DNA of 64,000 nucleotides from CAYPPG01 sp964412555 (lineage in GTDB: Bacteria > Hinthialibacterota > Hinthialibacteria > Hinthialibacterales > Hinthialibacteraceae): contig CAYPPG010000009.1 of NCBI GenBank assembly GCA_964412555.1, positions 62,001-126,000 on the forward strand. The letters run 5' to 3'. A model generated the notes under the pieces. That model was not told where the DNA came from. It worked only from the letters and a program-made list of their open reading frames with translations, and searched no databases. The translations under genes and the position numbers were made by a program. Position 1 is the first letter of the stretch, and each line of letters begins with the position of its first letter. Below, piece after piece: positions 8,695 to 18,568 of the stretch.

Positions 8695-10539
8695 TTACGC
8701 ATTCAATAATTCAAGGATAGTCTGAGCGCGGTAGCGGTAAAGATGATCTTGTCGAATTCGTTCTTGTGCGCGGGAAATTGTTGCCAATCGTAATCCCTCG
8801 TCGGATAAAGCCAACTCGATCAATTCTTGCATTTCTTCCAAGGTTTTGAACCAAAACAATTCTTTTTCCTGTTCGAAGAATGTTTCCAGTTCTGGCGCCC
8901 ATTCCGCAACGAGAAAACCTCCGAGGGCAGGGACTTCAAAGATGCGAGGGTTGATGAAATCGAATCCTTGAAGGCTGTTGATGCTCAAATTGACTTTACA
9001 AGAGCGATAAAACTCTCCTAATTCTTCATTCGTTTCGATTGGGCCAAGATAACAAGAGCGCAAATCATCCGGAAGCAACCGCTCCCAGTCCGCAGGTCCA
9101 TAGATTCCAATTCGATTGAAGGATTTTAAGGCCATCATGAACCGAAGCCGCCTTCGGGTATTCGCTTCGGCATAAAGGAAATATGCAATCAGTTGATCGG
9201 AGTTCATGAAACGGGCTTTAGGGATTTGTTGCGCCAACACTTCAGCCAGTTGAGTTTTCGATTCGTTTGGGAACGGATTATTGGAAAGAATTTCGGATAA
9301 AGGTTTTAGCGGATTTTTTAGTTGTTCCTCGAGAACCGATTCTACCCATGAGCGGGATTGTTTATTCATTTGTTGAAATACGGTCAAAAAATCAATGACG
9401 GAACCTACATACGCCACATCATGTTTCCAATGTGGTTGGAAAGGCGGTTTTTCAAAGTTTTCACGGCTTGCGGCCGGTACGATTCCCAATGCCCGACCTC
9501 CTCTTTGTTCGATTTCCTCTAAAAACGATGGAGAAAACGCCACGGCATAATCATTCGGATTGTAAGGAATTTCAACCGTATTGCGAGGATGATCCACATA
9601 CCAGATCAATCGCCGAATAGGAATGTCCCGAGCAAAGGAAGCGACATAATCCGAAGAATGATTGATGCTGAGAATCAAATCGGGTTGAAAGGAAAAAAAA
9701 TCGTGTGCACAACGATAGAAGCGAGTGAACAAGCGATCTTTAAAGAACAAGTATCGGGAATCCAGGCCGATTTCTCGAAAACCGTCCGCAAGTCCGAGCA
9801 GAATCCCTCCGTCTCCCCGGTCATCGTTGACATGAGTCCAGACTTTCTTGATTTCGCTTGAAGGAGGGGACCATTGTCTTTGCACTGTACGCAGCAGATC
9901 AAAATAGTGGTTTCGGCTTTCTTGATGCGATTTCCGGAATCCTTGGATGGCATGTTCATAATCCGCGGTACGATTCGTATCTTCAATGCGGTAACTGACG
10001 AAAATACGAATTTGAGACGGATCGAGTGTTTCAAGATGATGCTGTTCCTGTACCGAGAGAAGAGACTCGAACAGGTTGGGACCTAGAGCGAACAGTATAC
10101 GTCCGCTTTGCAACAGGGCTTGGTAATCATACAGGCACATCCCCGCGCAGAACAAACCGGGATCCTGTTCCAGGCAGAGCACCCCTTTTGGTTCGCCGCG
10201 ATGGTGTTTATCCAAATAGGCGGCAATGGAAGGCAAAACGATTCCCATTCCACTGCCGATCAATACTACCAACCAGGCGCCCTCATGAAAGGCTTGTTGA
10301 ACCGGGGTTGCAAATTGGACGATTTCTCTTTCGAGCGGTTCTTTGCCATGAACGAAGAATTCACCGGAGGAAGTGATATATTTACAAGCATACCATTTCG
10401 TCAAATCCCCTTGGACAAGGATATCCGTCCGGTCGCGATGAGAGATCAAAGGAGTGACAAGATCGGGTTGGTTTTTTTTCAACGCCCGGGAATTTTTCTG
10501 CAAGAAGGGATGCGCGAGTTCGGAAATTGAAGTCCACAT
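8695..10539 (-). CDS. Fusion protein: Maf/DUF115-like domain plus CgeB-like glycosyltransferase
   Basis: 614 residues. The N-terminal third has VVLIGSGMGIVLPSIAAYLD, then GVLCLEQDPGLF and GRILFALG. This resembles the Rossmann core of Maf/DUF115 motility-accessory factors, which add nonulosonic sugars to flagellin. From about residue 225 it resembles CgeB/YkvP-type glycosyltransferases (GLADGFREIGLDSRYLFF, DLILSINHS, IWYVDHP, DVAYVGSV). Its C-terminus has the GT-B donor-site pattern (SINSLQGFDFINPRIFEVPA, GGFLVAEW). No signal peptide or membrane helix is visible. Lying next to flagellar genes, it may glycosylate flagellin; surface-glycan synthesis is the alternative. Substrate is not deducible. 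Confidence 0.7.
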   Translation of the reverse strand: MWTSISELAHPFLQKNSRALKKNQPDLVTPLISHRDRTDILVQGDLTKWYACKYITSSGEFFVHGKEPLEREIVQFATPVQQAFHEGAWLVVLIGSGMGIVLPSIAAYLDKHHRGEPKGVLCLEQDPGLFCAGMCLYDYQALLQSGRILFALGPNLFESLLSVQEQHHLETLDPSQIRIFVSYRIEDTNRTADYEHAIQGFRKSHQESRNHYFDLLRTVQRQWSPPSSEIKKVWTHVNDDRGDGGILLGLADGFREIGLDSRYLFFKDRLFTRFYRCAHDFFSFQPDLILSINHSSDYVASFARDIPIRRLIWYVDHPRNTVEIPYNPNDYAVAFSPSFLEEIEQRGGRALGIVPAASRENFEKPPFQPHWKHDVAYVGSVIDFLTVFQQMNKQSRSWVESVLEEQLKNPLKPLSEILSNNPFPNESKTQLAEVLAQQIPKARFMNSDQLIAYFLYAEANTRRRLRFMMALKSFNRIGIYGPADWERLLPDDLRSCYLGPIETNEELGEFYRSCKVNLSINSLQGFDFINPRIFEVPALGGFLVAEWAPELETFFEQEKELFWFKTLEEMQELIELALSDEGLRLATISRAQERIRQDHLYRYRAQTILELLNA

Positions 10540-10559
10540 AATATTTTAATTTTGTGATT

Positions 10560-12068
10560 CTACATATCGAATCTTGGTAATTCGATTTCGAAGATCGATC
10601 CTTCTCCTTCAACCGACTGAACCAGAATGGTTCCTTCATGAGCTTTGACGATGGATTCCGCAATGCATAAACCGAGTCCGGTTCCGCCTATGTTTCGAGT
10701 CTCTTTGTTTTTCACGCGGAAGAATTTTTGAAATAATTTCTTTTGATTGTCTTGGCTGATTCCAATGCCGTTATCCCGGACAGAAATAAAGGCCTTTTTG
10801 TTCCGCCGGCCGGCTTTGACTTCCACTGTGCCTTCCTCCGGGGTGTATTTGATGGCGTTGGAAACCAAGTTCGTCAATGCTTGCTGCAATCGATCCACAT
10901 CGCCGGAGACCGTGATGTTCGGTTCGACTTCCAAGGTGAGTGATTGTTTTTTTTGATCCGCCTGCGGCTTGATGGTCACATACATATAATCGCAAAGATA
11001 TTTCAAATCGACCTTTTCAAATGACATGGACAGTTTTCCGGATTCGATGCGGGAAAGATCCAGCATATCATCGATCAATGCCGACAAACGCCCTGCATTG
11101 GAGGTCACAATACTGAGATACTCCCGGATGGAATCCGGAATTTCACCGAGGTCTCCGGTCAACATCAAATCGAGATATCCTTTGATCGATGTAAGGGGAG
11201 AGCGCAACTCATGGGAAACGATCGAGATGAGATCGGATTTCATGCGGTCGATTTCCGCTTGTTTGGTTCGATCTTGAAGGATTAGAACAAATCCGAAATG
11301 ATGATTCTCCTGATCGAAGATAGGAGTCGCGCAGATGCGCAATTCTTTATTATGGTAAGAAACGTTGACTTCCTGTTTGGTGAGTGTTGCGGGATGATGG
11401 GGATTTAATTGAATCGCTTCCGCGATTTCCGGACATAATTCCGAAAACGATTTGCCGTGAACATCCTCGATGGGAAAGGTCAGGAGAGCTTGGGCGGTGG
11501 TATTGTATTGGATGATTCTTCCTTGTTCGTCACCGGCTACCAGACCATCTCCCATTCCGTTGATGATGGCATCCAATTTATTTTTCTGTTCCGCAACCTG
11601 CAAGGTTTTATCGACTAGTTGGCGCGAAACATAATCCAATTGCTTGGATAAGTTTTCTACCCGTTCTTCATTTTTACGAGCGGCTTCTTCAAGGTTTTCG
11701 AGTTCTTCGGTTTGTTTGGAAACCGTTACGAGATAGAAATTCGGTGAATTTTCCGCCAAAGGCGGGAGTCGTGAGATTCGAAATGTAAGGGAAATACGGT
11801 TTGTATTCTCGCGATCCTTCCAATGAAGCGACTCGAGAGTGAGTGGTGCATGTTCTCCGTGGGCACGATTGACAACGGAAAGAAACATGTCTGTTTCATG
11901 GACAAAATCATTGAGCTTGTGGATCGTTTCGGTTGGCAGCCATTTTTCCGCGAATGTGTTCCTTTCATAGATGATGCCTTGCTCATCGATGACCAGCAAG
12001 GCGTCCCGGGAATGATTCAGGATTGTGTTTAAAACCGGAAACATATTTCTCAACTGGATATTTCTCAT
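10560..12068 (-). CDS. Soluble dual-PAS sensor histidine kinase
   Basis: 502 residues without membrane helices. PAS 1 (about 10-115) is followed by a coiled coil (about 120-165), PAS 2 (about 165-275), HisKA with His286 in SIVSHELRSPLTSIKGYLDL, and HATPase with SVRDNGIGIS and GGTGLGLCIAESIVKAH. It is a PhoR/ResE-like catalytic core with cytoplasmic input. The start overlaps the end of the upstream substrate-binding-protein gene by 4 bases, so the two are translationally coupled. No response regulator is adjacent; the nearest receiver proteins are NtrC-type at 5.2-6.6 kb and an orphan receiver at 36.9 kb. The ligand is unknown. Confidence 0.92.
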   Translation of the reverse strand: MRNIQLRNMFPVLNTILNHSRDALLVIDEQGIIYERNTFAEKWLPTETIHKLNDFVHETDMFLSVVNRAHGEHAPLTLESLHWKDRENTNRISLTFRISRLPPLAENSPNFYLVTVSKQTEELENLEEAARKNEERVENLSKQLDYVSRQLVDKTLQVAEQKNKLDAIINGMGDGLVAGDEQGRIIQYNTTAQALLTFPIEDVHGKSFSELCPEIAEAIQLNPHHPATLTKQEVNVSYHNKELRICATPIFDQENHHFGFVLILQDRTKQAEIDRMKSDLISIVSHELRSPLTSIKGYLDLMLTGDLGEIPDSIREYLSIVTSNAGRLSALIDDMLDLSRIESGKLSMSFEKVDLKYLCDYMYVTIKPQADQKKQSLTLEVEPNITVSGDVDRLQQALTNLVSNAIKYTPEEGTVEVKAGRRNKKAFISVRDNGIGISQDNQKKLFQKFFRVKNKETRNIGGTGLGLCIAESIVKAHEGTILVQSVEGEGSIFEIELPRFDM

Positions 12069-12916
12069 CCGACTTCTCCCTCTATCCTGTGTTTCGGTCC
12101 GGTTGAAGGGATTATTTTGAATTCTGCCGGGAAATGATCGCGCAGCCAGGTTTCAGAAACTAGTGTACGAATGAAATTGTCATGGAAGAGATCCGCTCGT
12201 AGGCCAATCACGAGGACGGAGATGGAATCCGGAACCGGAATTCTTTGATAAGAAGAAGGTAATTTTTCTTTTCCCGCTTTCTGTAAAAAGAGTTCAATGT
12301 CTTGCCGGGGAATCGCGGCTGCTTGAATGGTTCCTGCGAAGAGATGCCGTAATACTTCGTTCGGAGAATAAAACGCCACCATGTCTGCGGTTGTTCCTAT
12401 CTGTGTCTGCCAATACTCCAACTGTGTTTTTCCTCCAATGCTATACAGGGGATGAACAACTCCTAAGATCCCTTTCCGAAGCATCGAGCGATTTCGAAAA
12501 AGAATTTCGGCTTGGATTGGATCCGGATCGATGGTTGTCTTTTTTACTAGGAGTATGGGAAGATAGGTCAATGTTTTTTGTTCATATGCACTTCGATTGA
12601 CGACCTCTTCCAGATAGGCCATTTCGATTTCGATACAAGCCGGTTGCATTGTTTGTACGATTGTATTGTACTGTTTCAATGAACTGTTTTCCGGTATCAC
12701 AATGCGCAAATTTTTTTTCAAATAAGTTGGGAGATGGGAACTGTGCCAAGCAGTCTGAAGCTGTTCCGGCATGGAAACGCCGGTATTGGTTGTTTCGCAG
12801 AGAGAGCCATGACCCGGCCAAAAAACAAACTGAAACTGGTTGTCCTGCTCGGAAGAATAAGAAAATACTATTCCACTTAAGAAGAAACAAACAAGAACAG
12901 CTTGGTAAAACTTCAT
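12065..12916 (-). CDS. PhnD-like periplasmic substrate-binding protein
   Basis: 283 residues from the ATG at 12916, chosen because a Sec signal (MKFYQAVLVCFFLSGIVFS) follows directly and an AAAGG lies 10 bases upstream. The open frame extends 55 codons further, but with a poor Cys/Arg-rich sequence. The fold pattern matches phosphate/phosphonate ABC-type binding proteins: NLRIVIPENSS at the start, ADMVAFYSPNEVLRHLFAGT and AAAIPRQDIELF in the middle, then IPVPDSISVLVIGLRADL. No ABC permease or ATPase is nearby. Coupling to a kinase gene (4-base overlap) makes a sensory rather than uptake role plausible, but that kinase has no membrane part. Confidence 0.6.
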   Translation of the reverse strand: MKFYQAVLVCFFLSGIVFSYSSEQDNQFQFVFWPGHGSLCETTNTGVSMPEQLQTAWHSSHLPTYLKKNLRIVIPENSSLKQYNTIVQTMQPACIEIEMAYLEEVVNRSAYEQKTLTYLPILLVKKTTIDPDPIQAEILFRNRSMLRKGILGVVHPLYSIGGKTQLEYWQTQIGTTADMVAFYSPNEVLRHLFAGTIQAAAIPRQDIELFLQKAGKEKLPSSYQRIPVPDSISVLVIGLRADLFHDNFIRTLVSETWLRDHFPAEFKIIPSTGPKHRIEGEVG

Positions 12917-13101
12917 GATCAGAATGCCTTTGATCCTATTACTGAACCGGCTCAATATCATCGTTCTTTTTCGGATAATACAATTTTTACTACATATATG
13001 ACATTGTAGTAACGGGTGCCTACATGCTTTCCTCGTAAAGATTATAACTCTCCTCTGCTTAGAACGAGAGATCATTCCCATGATTGCTCAAAAATCCATG
13101 T

Positions 13102-13135
13102 AAAAAAAAGGGCACAGTACTCTGCTCTGTGCCCT
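13102..13135 (-). terminator. Rho-independent terminator of the matrixin-like gene
   Basis: The stem AGGGCACAG/CTGTGCCCT (9 bp, loop of 9) is followed on the minus strand by eight T. It stands 31-64 bases after the stop of the 1410-residue protein gene (13166), the expected place, and separates it from the substrate-binding-protein operon. Confidence 0.85.
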
Positions 13136-13165
13136 GGATCGTTTTGTTTTCCAAACAAAGAGGAT

Positions 13166-16100
13166 TTAGTGTGATATGACGACGAATTCCCGTATGGCTA
13201 CATTCACCTCACCCGTATATCCGCCTGAGCCGATTGGATAGGGCGGGAAAGAACTATGGCGATTCGGAATGATCTTACTCAATCCCGAAAAACTGCCGTC
13301 TGCTGCAAAATTCAATTGGAACGCTTTTACAATTGTATTTGGAACAGGGTAGGGGACCGAAAGGGATTGAGTGGTTTGATTGAATTCGATGATGGCATCG
13401 GTACTCACGACCAGGGAATCTTTTCCGGAAGGAACCAGTTTTCCTACACTCATATTGACGGCTCCGGACGGATTGTCGCCGGATTCGAAAACATGGAATA
13501 CTCCCTTATCCACACGTTCAAAGGTTCTGATGAAGGTGAAGATTTTCACGGGCTTCAGAATCGTCACAAAGTTATTGTACATATTGTCACCGATCATGAT
13601 GCCTTCAGGATCCCCCATAGATGACGCGATTACCTCATTCATTCCGTCACCGTCTACATCTCCTATGGCAAGGTTGACGCCGCCAAGTCCCTGAAATCGC
13701 GTTGGAAATGCGTTGAAGAATTCACTGCGGAACGAGATGTTGCCATTTGGGTCAAGGTGAAGAACTTGGATGAGCGTTGTCGAGGCACGGCTATTGGTTT
13801 GTCCGACAACCAATTCGTCGATTCCGTCGCCGGTAAGATCACCGGCGGCAACGGTGATTGCTCCGCTTAAGTTTGTGTTACCCGGACCACCGGCCAGTCC
13901 CGTGAATTGTGAGACGAGTTGAAAAGCATTCGGCAGGGGTTGTCCCGTATATTCGTAAAGACGAATGGCATTGTTTCCACCAACGCCATGGGCTGTAACA
14001 ATTTGATTGGTGGATTTCCCAGGCAGCAAATGACCGACTGCTGTTCTTACTTCTCCATAAGGATTATTGATAGGAATCGGATTGTTGTGAGGGAACGCTT
14101 GGAAAGGATGTCCAATCACGCGATTGGTTCCCACTTCCCGAACGATGATTACATTTGCTAGGGTGCTTCCCTGCGGATTGAATGGTCCGTATGAAGTTAC
14201 GATATCACTTGTTCCATTACCGTCCACATCCCCCGTCGAAACGTAAACCGCTCGTGTTACGGCGCTGCCGATGGCAGCCGCATACGCTCCGGGCATGGAT
14301 CGGAACATGCTGTTTGTCGCTATCGTGATATCCGGAATATTTCTCCGGTGAACGAAAGTGCCTCCTCCTTCTCCTTGTGCTACAACGATGTCACCTTGCG
14401 GGACTGGAGTCGGTGTAGGAGTTGCCAGCAATTGAACCCGGCCATAGAAAAATTCGACTGTTGTCAATTTGCCATCCGAAGCAGTGAACGTGGCTTTGTT
14501 GATACCTGGGCGGTTTGCCATTGCACGAAATTCATAGGTCGCTTCTAGTATGGTTGCGCCGATTCGCCTAAAGGTAAGTTGACGGATGGAATCATTTTGA
14601 GGATCAAAATCATAATTTTCGATAGCATCCTGATTCGGATCACTCACCCTGACAAAAAATTCCTTCCTTTCTCCTTCCAACAATGTCATTTCCGGAGGCT
14701 CAATTTCGATATTTGGGGGCATATTGACTGTTGCCGTCGGAGTTGGAGTTAGAGTCGGTGTCGATGTAATCGTCGGTGTTATAGTAGGAGTCCACGTCGA
14801 TGTCGGAGTTGGCGTCGGCGAAGGGGTAGTTCCTTTTGCGAACACGGAAATCGGATATAAATAATCGACCGTAGTTTTCCCATCCGAGATCTGGAATGTA
14901 ATGTTTACAATTCCTTCCTGCCCCTCTTCAGCCGTGAATTTATATTCGCCAATGAGTGTACCTGGCGGCGCTGAAAAACTGGTTTGAGAAAGAAGATCAT
15001 TCGGAGTGAATTGTAGGCTTAGGCTATCTCGATCTGCATCATTTCCAAAAACGGTTATTGTTTTTGTCTCTCCAACAATGAGGGACAACGATTTCGGTAC
15101 AAAAGATAAAGTCGGTTCTTCATTCGGAATCGGTGTATAGGTTGGAGTTATGCTTGGAGTCGGGGTATCAGTCGGTGTATTAGACGGTGTTGGTGTCGGC
15201 GGAACTTCCACATAAACCAACAAGGGGGCTGTCGAGAATGCTTTTCCATCGTCGGCGATGATCTGAATTTCGTTCAAACCGCCATTTTCTGGAGAAGCGA
15301 CAAAAGTATACGGAATCGCAAATCGACCGAATCCGATGACAGATAAATCTCCGAACGTGCCGGAATTTTCGGGGCTGTCTGAAAACTGAATTAGATCACC
15401 GTCCGCATCGGACGCGGTTACCTGAACGATCAGTGATTCTCCGGCTACCAATTCTGCTGATGTCGGACTAATGACGATGGCGGGAGATTGATTATCCGGC
15501 GCTGGGGTGAACGTTGCCGTCGCCGTCGGTGTATTTGTCGGTGTGTGAGTTGGAGTAAATGTGAATGTAGGTGTAGGGGTGGCAGCGGGATATTGGCTTG
15601 ATTCGACCGACACGTCATACCCGTTTCCTGTGTTTGGAACGAAAGAGAGTGTTGCTCCATCCAAATCGAACGGATCATTTGTTGCCGGATCGCCATCATC
15701 GTCTCCCGATCCCAGAAACTGTTCAAAAATCGGTAGAATGGCTTTAAACGAAATGGATGAACCGATTCCGCTGAAATCAAGTTGGAAATTCATTTCTCCC
15801 GTTCCGGGTGAAAGTCCGACAATAGCATCATCCACTGAAGAAACGGCGACATATTCGATTTCGATCGTTCCTGAACGATATAAATGAATTTTGAACGTAG
15901 ATGCCCCCCGTGAGGGATATTCCGGGATGCCGGAATAGGTGACCGTCACAACATCTTCTGATTGAGTTACGATGATATCCGCTCCGTTCACTTCCGGATT
16001 CAAGTCATCCCACAAAGCGGCAATTTGGGGGGAATTTTCTGCAAATTCAACGGGTGTTTCCGTGCCATCTGCCAACGCGGCTCCAAAGGTAATATTCCCA

Positions 16101-17398
16101 TTCGCGTTGACATACATGCTCGTATAATTGACTCCGTAAAACGGAAACGAGAAATTTTGGAAGGGAACGGATACACTCCCTTGGTCCATCAGTTGATAAT
16201 GAGTTGTGGTATCGGTTACCACATCGATACCGGTTATTTTTCCCCCGGCTTCAACCGTTACCAACGTGACCGCTCCAGGAGCATCCTCGGCAGCGTCGTC
16301 TGAATTGTATAATTCATATACAAAATCCGTCGCAATAGTCCCGAGCTGAGAATAGGCGGATTTAAAAGAACTGGCATTGGCTTGACCGCCATCCAAAGGC
16401 TGCACCGCGATAAAATAAGAACCGGGTGGTAATCCGTAAAGTGTGTAATTTCCTGAATTTACGTTGACAGAATGTCCATCGTTGGAATCGGCCATTGCAC
16501 CGCTTCCTGATAACGCGGAAACGACAGGATTACCCGTCACTGGGTCGAGAGCGATGACATGTGCTCCGTATACTCCGGTTTGTCCATCAGCGCGATAGAT
16601 CGTTCCTGAAATGCTGCCAACCATATTATCATATCCTGCAGCCGGATAAATGCGTGAAACTCCCGCTTTGTCATCTTGCGTGAGTTCTTTTCGAAGAGGA
16701 TCGGAAGGGCGTAGAGGGTACATTGCCGGACGGAGCGCATTTGGGCTTTTGGGCGCAGTGTCGATCATGGAAACATCCAACCCAACAAGAAAACCGATCT
16801 CATGCAGAGCTGTGCTCAATACATCCATCTTTTCTTGCCGGTCGGCGCCATCTGTTACCCATGTGTAATCTTGCCCATTCATGCGAATGTCGGCGTCCAA
16901 CAATTCCCCCGTTCCTGCATTATAGGTAAGAACTGTCAAAGCGACTTCTTCATCCGGGATATTTTCGTCGGTTGCAGATGAACCGGTTTCATCCCAAAAA
17001 ATGAGATTATGGCCGTCTCGAGCCAGGCGTGTTGAACTTTCCGGAATAGGAAGAGTTTCTTCGATAAATTGCAGAGAGGAACCTGGAACGCTTTCGTAGG
17101 TGGAAAAAGCCTCTCTAACAGCGTCCCACTCCGAATCACTACCGGTGAGATCGTCCGAACCGTTTTCGCTAAACACATAGGTTACTGCATATAAGGATCC
17201 CTTTTCACTGATATCGACCATTGGAAGTGTTTGGGGAAGAGATGGATTGTTGATAAACCAACGGAGCAATTTGAACTCAATAGTGGAAAAACGAGTGAAC
17301 GGATACACACTGGATGCAAAAAAACAGAAACAGAAAAATGCGGTGAAATAGAAAAAGGTGGATTTGGATGTGAGTCGTCTCATAATTTTTTCCCTCAA
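13166..17398 (-). CDS. Giant secreted protein: degenerate matrixin domain, Thr-Pro linkers, Ig-like and FG-GAP repeats
   Basis: 1410 residues. The N-terminus is a Sec signal (FFYFTAFFCFCFFASSVYP). Residues about 50-255 follow the matrixin (M10) metalloprotease pattern, including STALHEIGFLVGLDVS, a PAMYP Met-turn-like segment and LTQDDKAGVSRIYP. However, the zinc motif HExxHxxGxxH reads H199-E200 ... F203 ... V209, so two of three His ligands are missing. There follow a carboxypeptidase-regulatory-like segment (GSISGTIYRADGQTGVYGAH), a nidogen-like stretch, and three Ig/cadherin-like domains separated by linkers of TPT/TPTPT repeats. The C-terminal part carries FG-GAP/VCBS-type repeats with Ca-binding loops (DVDGNGTSD, DLTGDGIDE, DVDGDGMNE). 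It is probably a surface or secreted adhesion protein, not an active protease. Confidence 0.88.
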   Translation of the reverse strand: MREKIMRRLTSKSTFFYFTAFFCFCFFASSVYPFTRFSTIEFKLLRWFINNPSLPQTLPMVDISEKGSLYAVTYVFSENGSDDLTGSDSEWDAVREAFSTYESVPGSSLQFIEETLPIPESSTRLARDGHNLIFWDETGSSATDENIPDEEVALTVLTYNAGTGELLDADIRMNGQDYTWVTDGADRQEKMDVLSTALHEIGFLVGLDVSMIDTAPKSPNALRPAMYPLRPSDPLRKELTQDDKAGVSRIYPAAGYDNMVGSISGTIYRADGQTGVYGAHVIALDPVTGNPVVSALSGSGAMADSNDGHSVNVNSGNYTLYGLPPGSYFIAVQPLDGGQANASSFKSAYSQLGTIATDFVYELYNSDDAAEDAPGAVTLVTVEAGGKITGIDVVTDTTTHYQLMDQGSVSVPFQNFSFPFYGVNYTSMYVNANGNITFGAALADGTETPVEFAENSPQIAALWDDLNPEVNGADIIVTQSEDVVTVTYSGIPEYPSRGASTFKIHLYRSGTIEIEYVAVSSVDDAIVGLSPGTGEMNFQLDFSGIGSSISFKAILPIFEQFLGSGDDDGDPATNDPFDLDGATLSFVPNTGNGYDVSVESSQYPAATPTPTFTFTPTHTPTNTPTATATFTPAPDNQSPAIVISPTSAELVAGESLIVQVTASDADGDLIQFSDSPENSGTFGDLSVIGFGRFAIPYTFVASPENGGLNEIQIIADDGKAFSTAPLLVYVEVPPTPTPSNTPTDTPTPSITPTYTPIPNEEPTLSFVPKSLSLIVGETKTITVFGNDADRDSLSLQFTPNDLLSQTSFSAPPGTLIGEYKFTAEEGQEGIVNITFQISDGKTTVDYLYPISVFAKGTTPSPTPTPTSTWTPTITPTITSTPTLTPTPTATVNMPPNIEIEPPEMTLLEGERKEFFVRVSDPNQDAIENYDFDPQNDSIRQLTFRRIGATILEATYEFRAMANRPGINKATFTASDGKLTTVEFFYGRVQLLATPTPTPVPQGDIVVAQGEGGGTFVHRRNIPDITIATNSMFRSMPGAYAAAIGSAVTRAVYVSTGDVDGNGTSDIVTSYGPFNPQGSTLANVIIVREVGTNRVIGHPFQAFPHNNPIPINNPYGEVRTAVGHLLPGKSTNQIVTAHGVGGNNAIRLYEYTGQPLPNAFQLVSQFTGLAGGPGNTNLSGAITVAAGDLTGDGIDELVVGQTNSRASTTLIQVLHLDPNGNISFRSEFFNAFPTRFQGLGGVNLAIGDVDGDGMNEVIASSMGDPEGIMIGDNMYNNFVTILKPVKIFTFIRTFERVDKGVFHVFESGDNPSGAVNMSVGKLVPSGKDSLVVSTDAIIEFNQTTQSLSVPYPVPNTIVKAFQLNFAADGSFSGLSKIIPNRHSSFPPYPIGSGGYTGEVNVAIREFVVISH

Positions 17399-17458
17399 TT
17401 ATTGAATTATTATTTGTATTTACTCTTGAATACGGTTTATTCTCACAATCGATACTTT

Positions 17459-18091
17459 TTAATGACTATCCGGATTGCGGGAAGATAGATATTTTTGAAC
17501 CTTCTTGATCAACTGGTTCCATTGAACCTCCCCTTCTAAAATCTTTCGATCCATTTTCGATACAGTGTCAGGATAGGCGATTATTTGTACTCCACGATTT
17601 TGACGATAGACCACCTCATGATCTTGATTTTTCCTGAACAAAAAAACACCTTGAAACATGCCGATCGATTGATAAATTCCTTCTTTGATCTCTCGTAGAA
17701 AGAACAGTGCTTTCTCATCTTTTTCAAAATGGACGGTTCCAAGTGCAACTTGAGTTATATTTTGGCTGGGAATTGTACCGCCTCTTTGCCGGAGTATCAA
17801 AAATTCTTTTTTCAAGGATTCCGGGTAATAAGAATTGAATATTTGAACCGTGTAATCGGTCCAAATCGCTTTACCGGAATCCGAGGTAAAACAATGGTGT
17901 TCAACGATTTGTCCAACAACAATTACGGATGATTTGTGAACTAAGTCTTGTAAAATCAAATGCTTAAGAGTTGTTGCCCAGACAGGGGCGCTTTGAATCA
18001 GACAAAAAAAGATCATTGTCCAATACAAACACGATTTGCCGAATTGGGAAAGAGAAGTACGTTGCTGAAAAATATGTCTACCCTCAACCAA
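17459..18091 (-). CDS. Secreted protein of an uncharacterised matrixin-associated family
   Basis: 210 residues. A hydrophobic segment at about 24-40 (CLYWTMIFFCLIQSAPVWA) should be a signal peptide; an internal start nearer to it is possible. The mature part has the pattern LKHLILQDLVHKSSVIVVGQ, TDYTVQIF, RQRGGTIPSQ, FEKDEKALFFL and YQSIGMFQGVFLF. I know this pattern from small exported proteins of unknown function encoded beside matrixin-domain proteins in several phyla. Here it is 60 bases upstream of the degenerate matrixin gene on the same strand, fitting that association. Function unknown; a beta-rich OB-like fold is a guess. Confidence 0.65.
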   Translation of the reverse strand: MVEGRHIFQQRTSLSQFGKSCLYWTMIFFCLIQSAPVWATTLKHLILQDLVHKSSVIVVGQIVEHHCFTSDSGKAIWTDYTVQIFNSYYPESLKKEFLILRQRGGTIPSQNITQVALGTVHFEKDEKALFFLREIKEGIYQSIGMFQGVFLFRKNQDHEVVYRQNRGVQIIAYPDTVSKMDRKILEGEVQWNQLIKKVQKYLSSRNPDSH

Positions 18092-18568
18092 AAAAAGTCT
18101 AAAAAGTGTAACACACTATAATAGCATGAAGTACAAATTTACGTCAAATAAATTTCCAGCTCATTTGAAAACGGCGCCAAAAAAAGGGGTACAGTTTGTC
18201 TGAGAATTATGTATACTTCCTAACTAGCAAAAAACTTTACAACGCAGATAAGATGATTCCTTCCCGCTGGATTTTTGTAAAGTGTTCTACAATAAAGACT
18301 TACGTTTGTTTCTGATAGTTACAATATATATGACAAGTGTTTTGAGCATATTTTTTATTAGAGAAAGTCGGGAAAAGAAATATTTCCTTGAATCCATTCA
18401 TATGAAACACAGACTTAAAGAAAAAATCGGGGAGTGTTGTGCAAATGTAATCTGGGTTTTTTCATGGAAAAGTGGATTCGAATTGGTAAAAGGATATTAA
18501 AATCGGCTTGACTATTGAATTGTGGTTCTTTAACATGATTTCAAGACTTGTCTTATCAGGAAAAGTGG
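18092..18568. other. AT-rich intergenic region between divergent genes
   Basis: About 475 bases. It holds the Rrf2 promoter at its right end. The 72-codon frame at 18282-18500 has no ribosome-binding site or recognisable content, and I treat it as chance. Confidence 0.6.
18508..18536 (+). promoter_or_regulatory. Sigma-70 promoter of the Rrf2 gene
   Basis: TTGACT, a 17-base spacer and TAACAT end 32 bases before the chosen ATG at 18569. Rrf2 regulators often control themselves, but I see no clear operator dyad. Confidence 0.6.

Noticed and set aside
18282..18500. 72-codon plus-strand frame before Rrf2
   Set aside because: No ribosome-binding site, no recognisable content, and it lies in AT-rich intergenic DNA.
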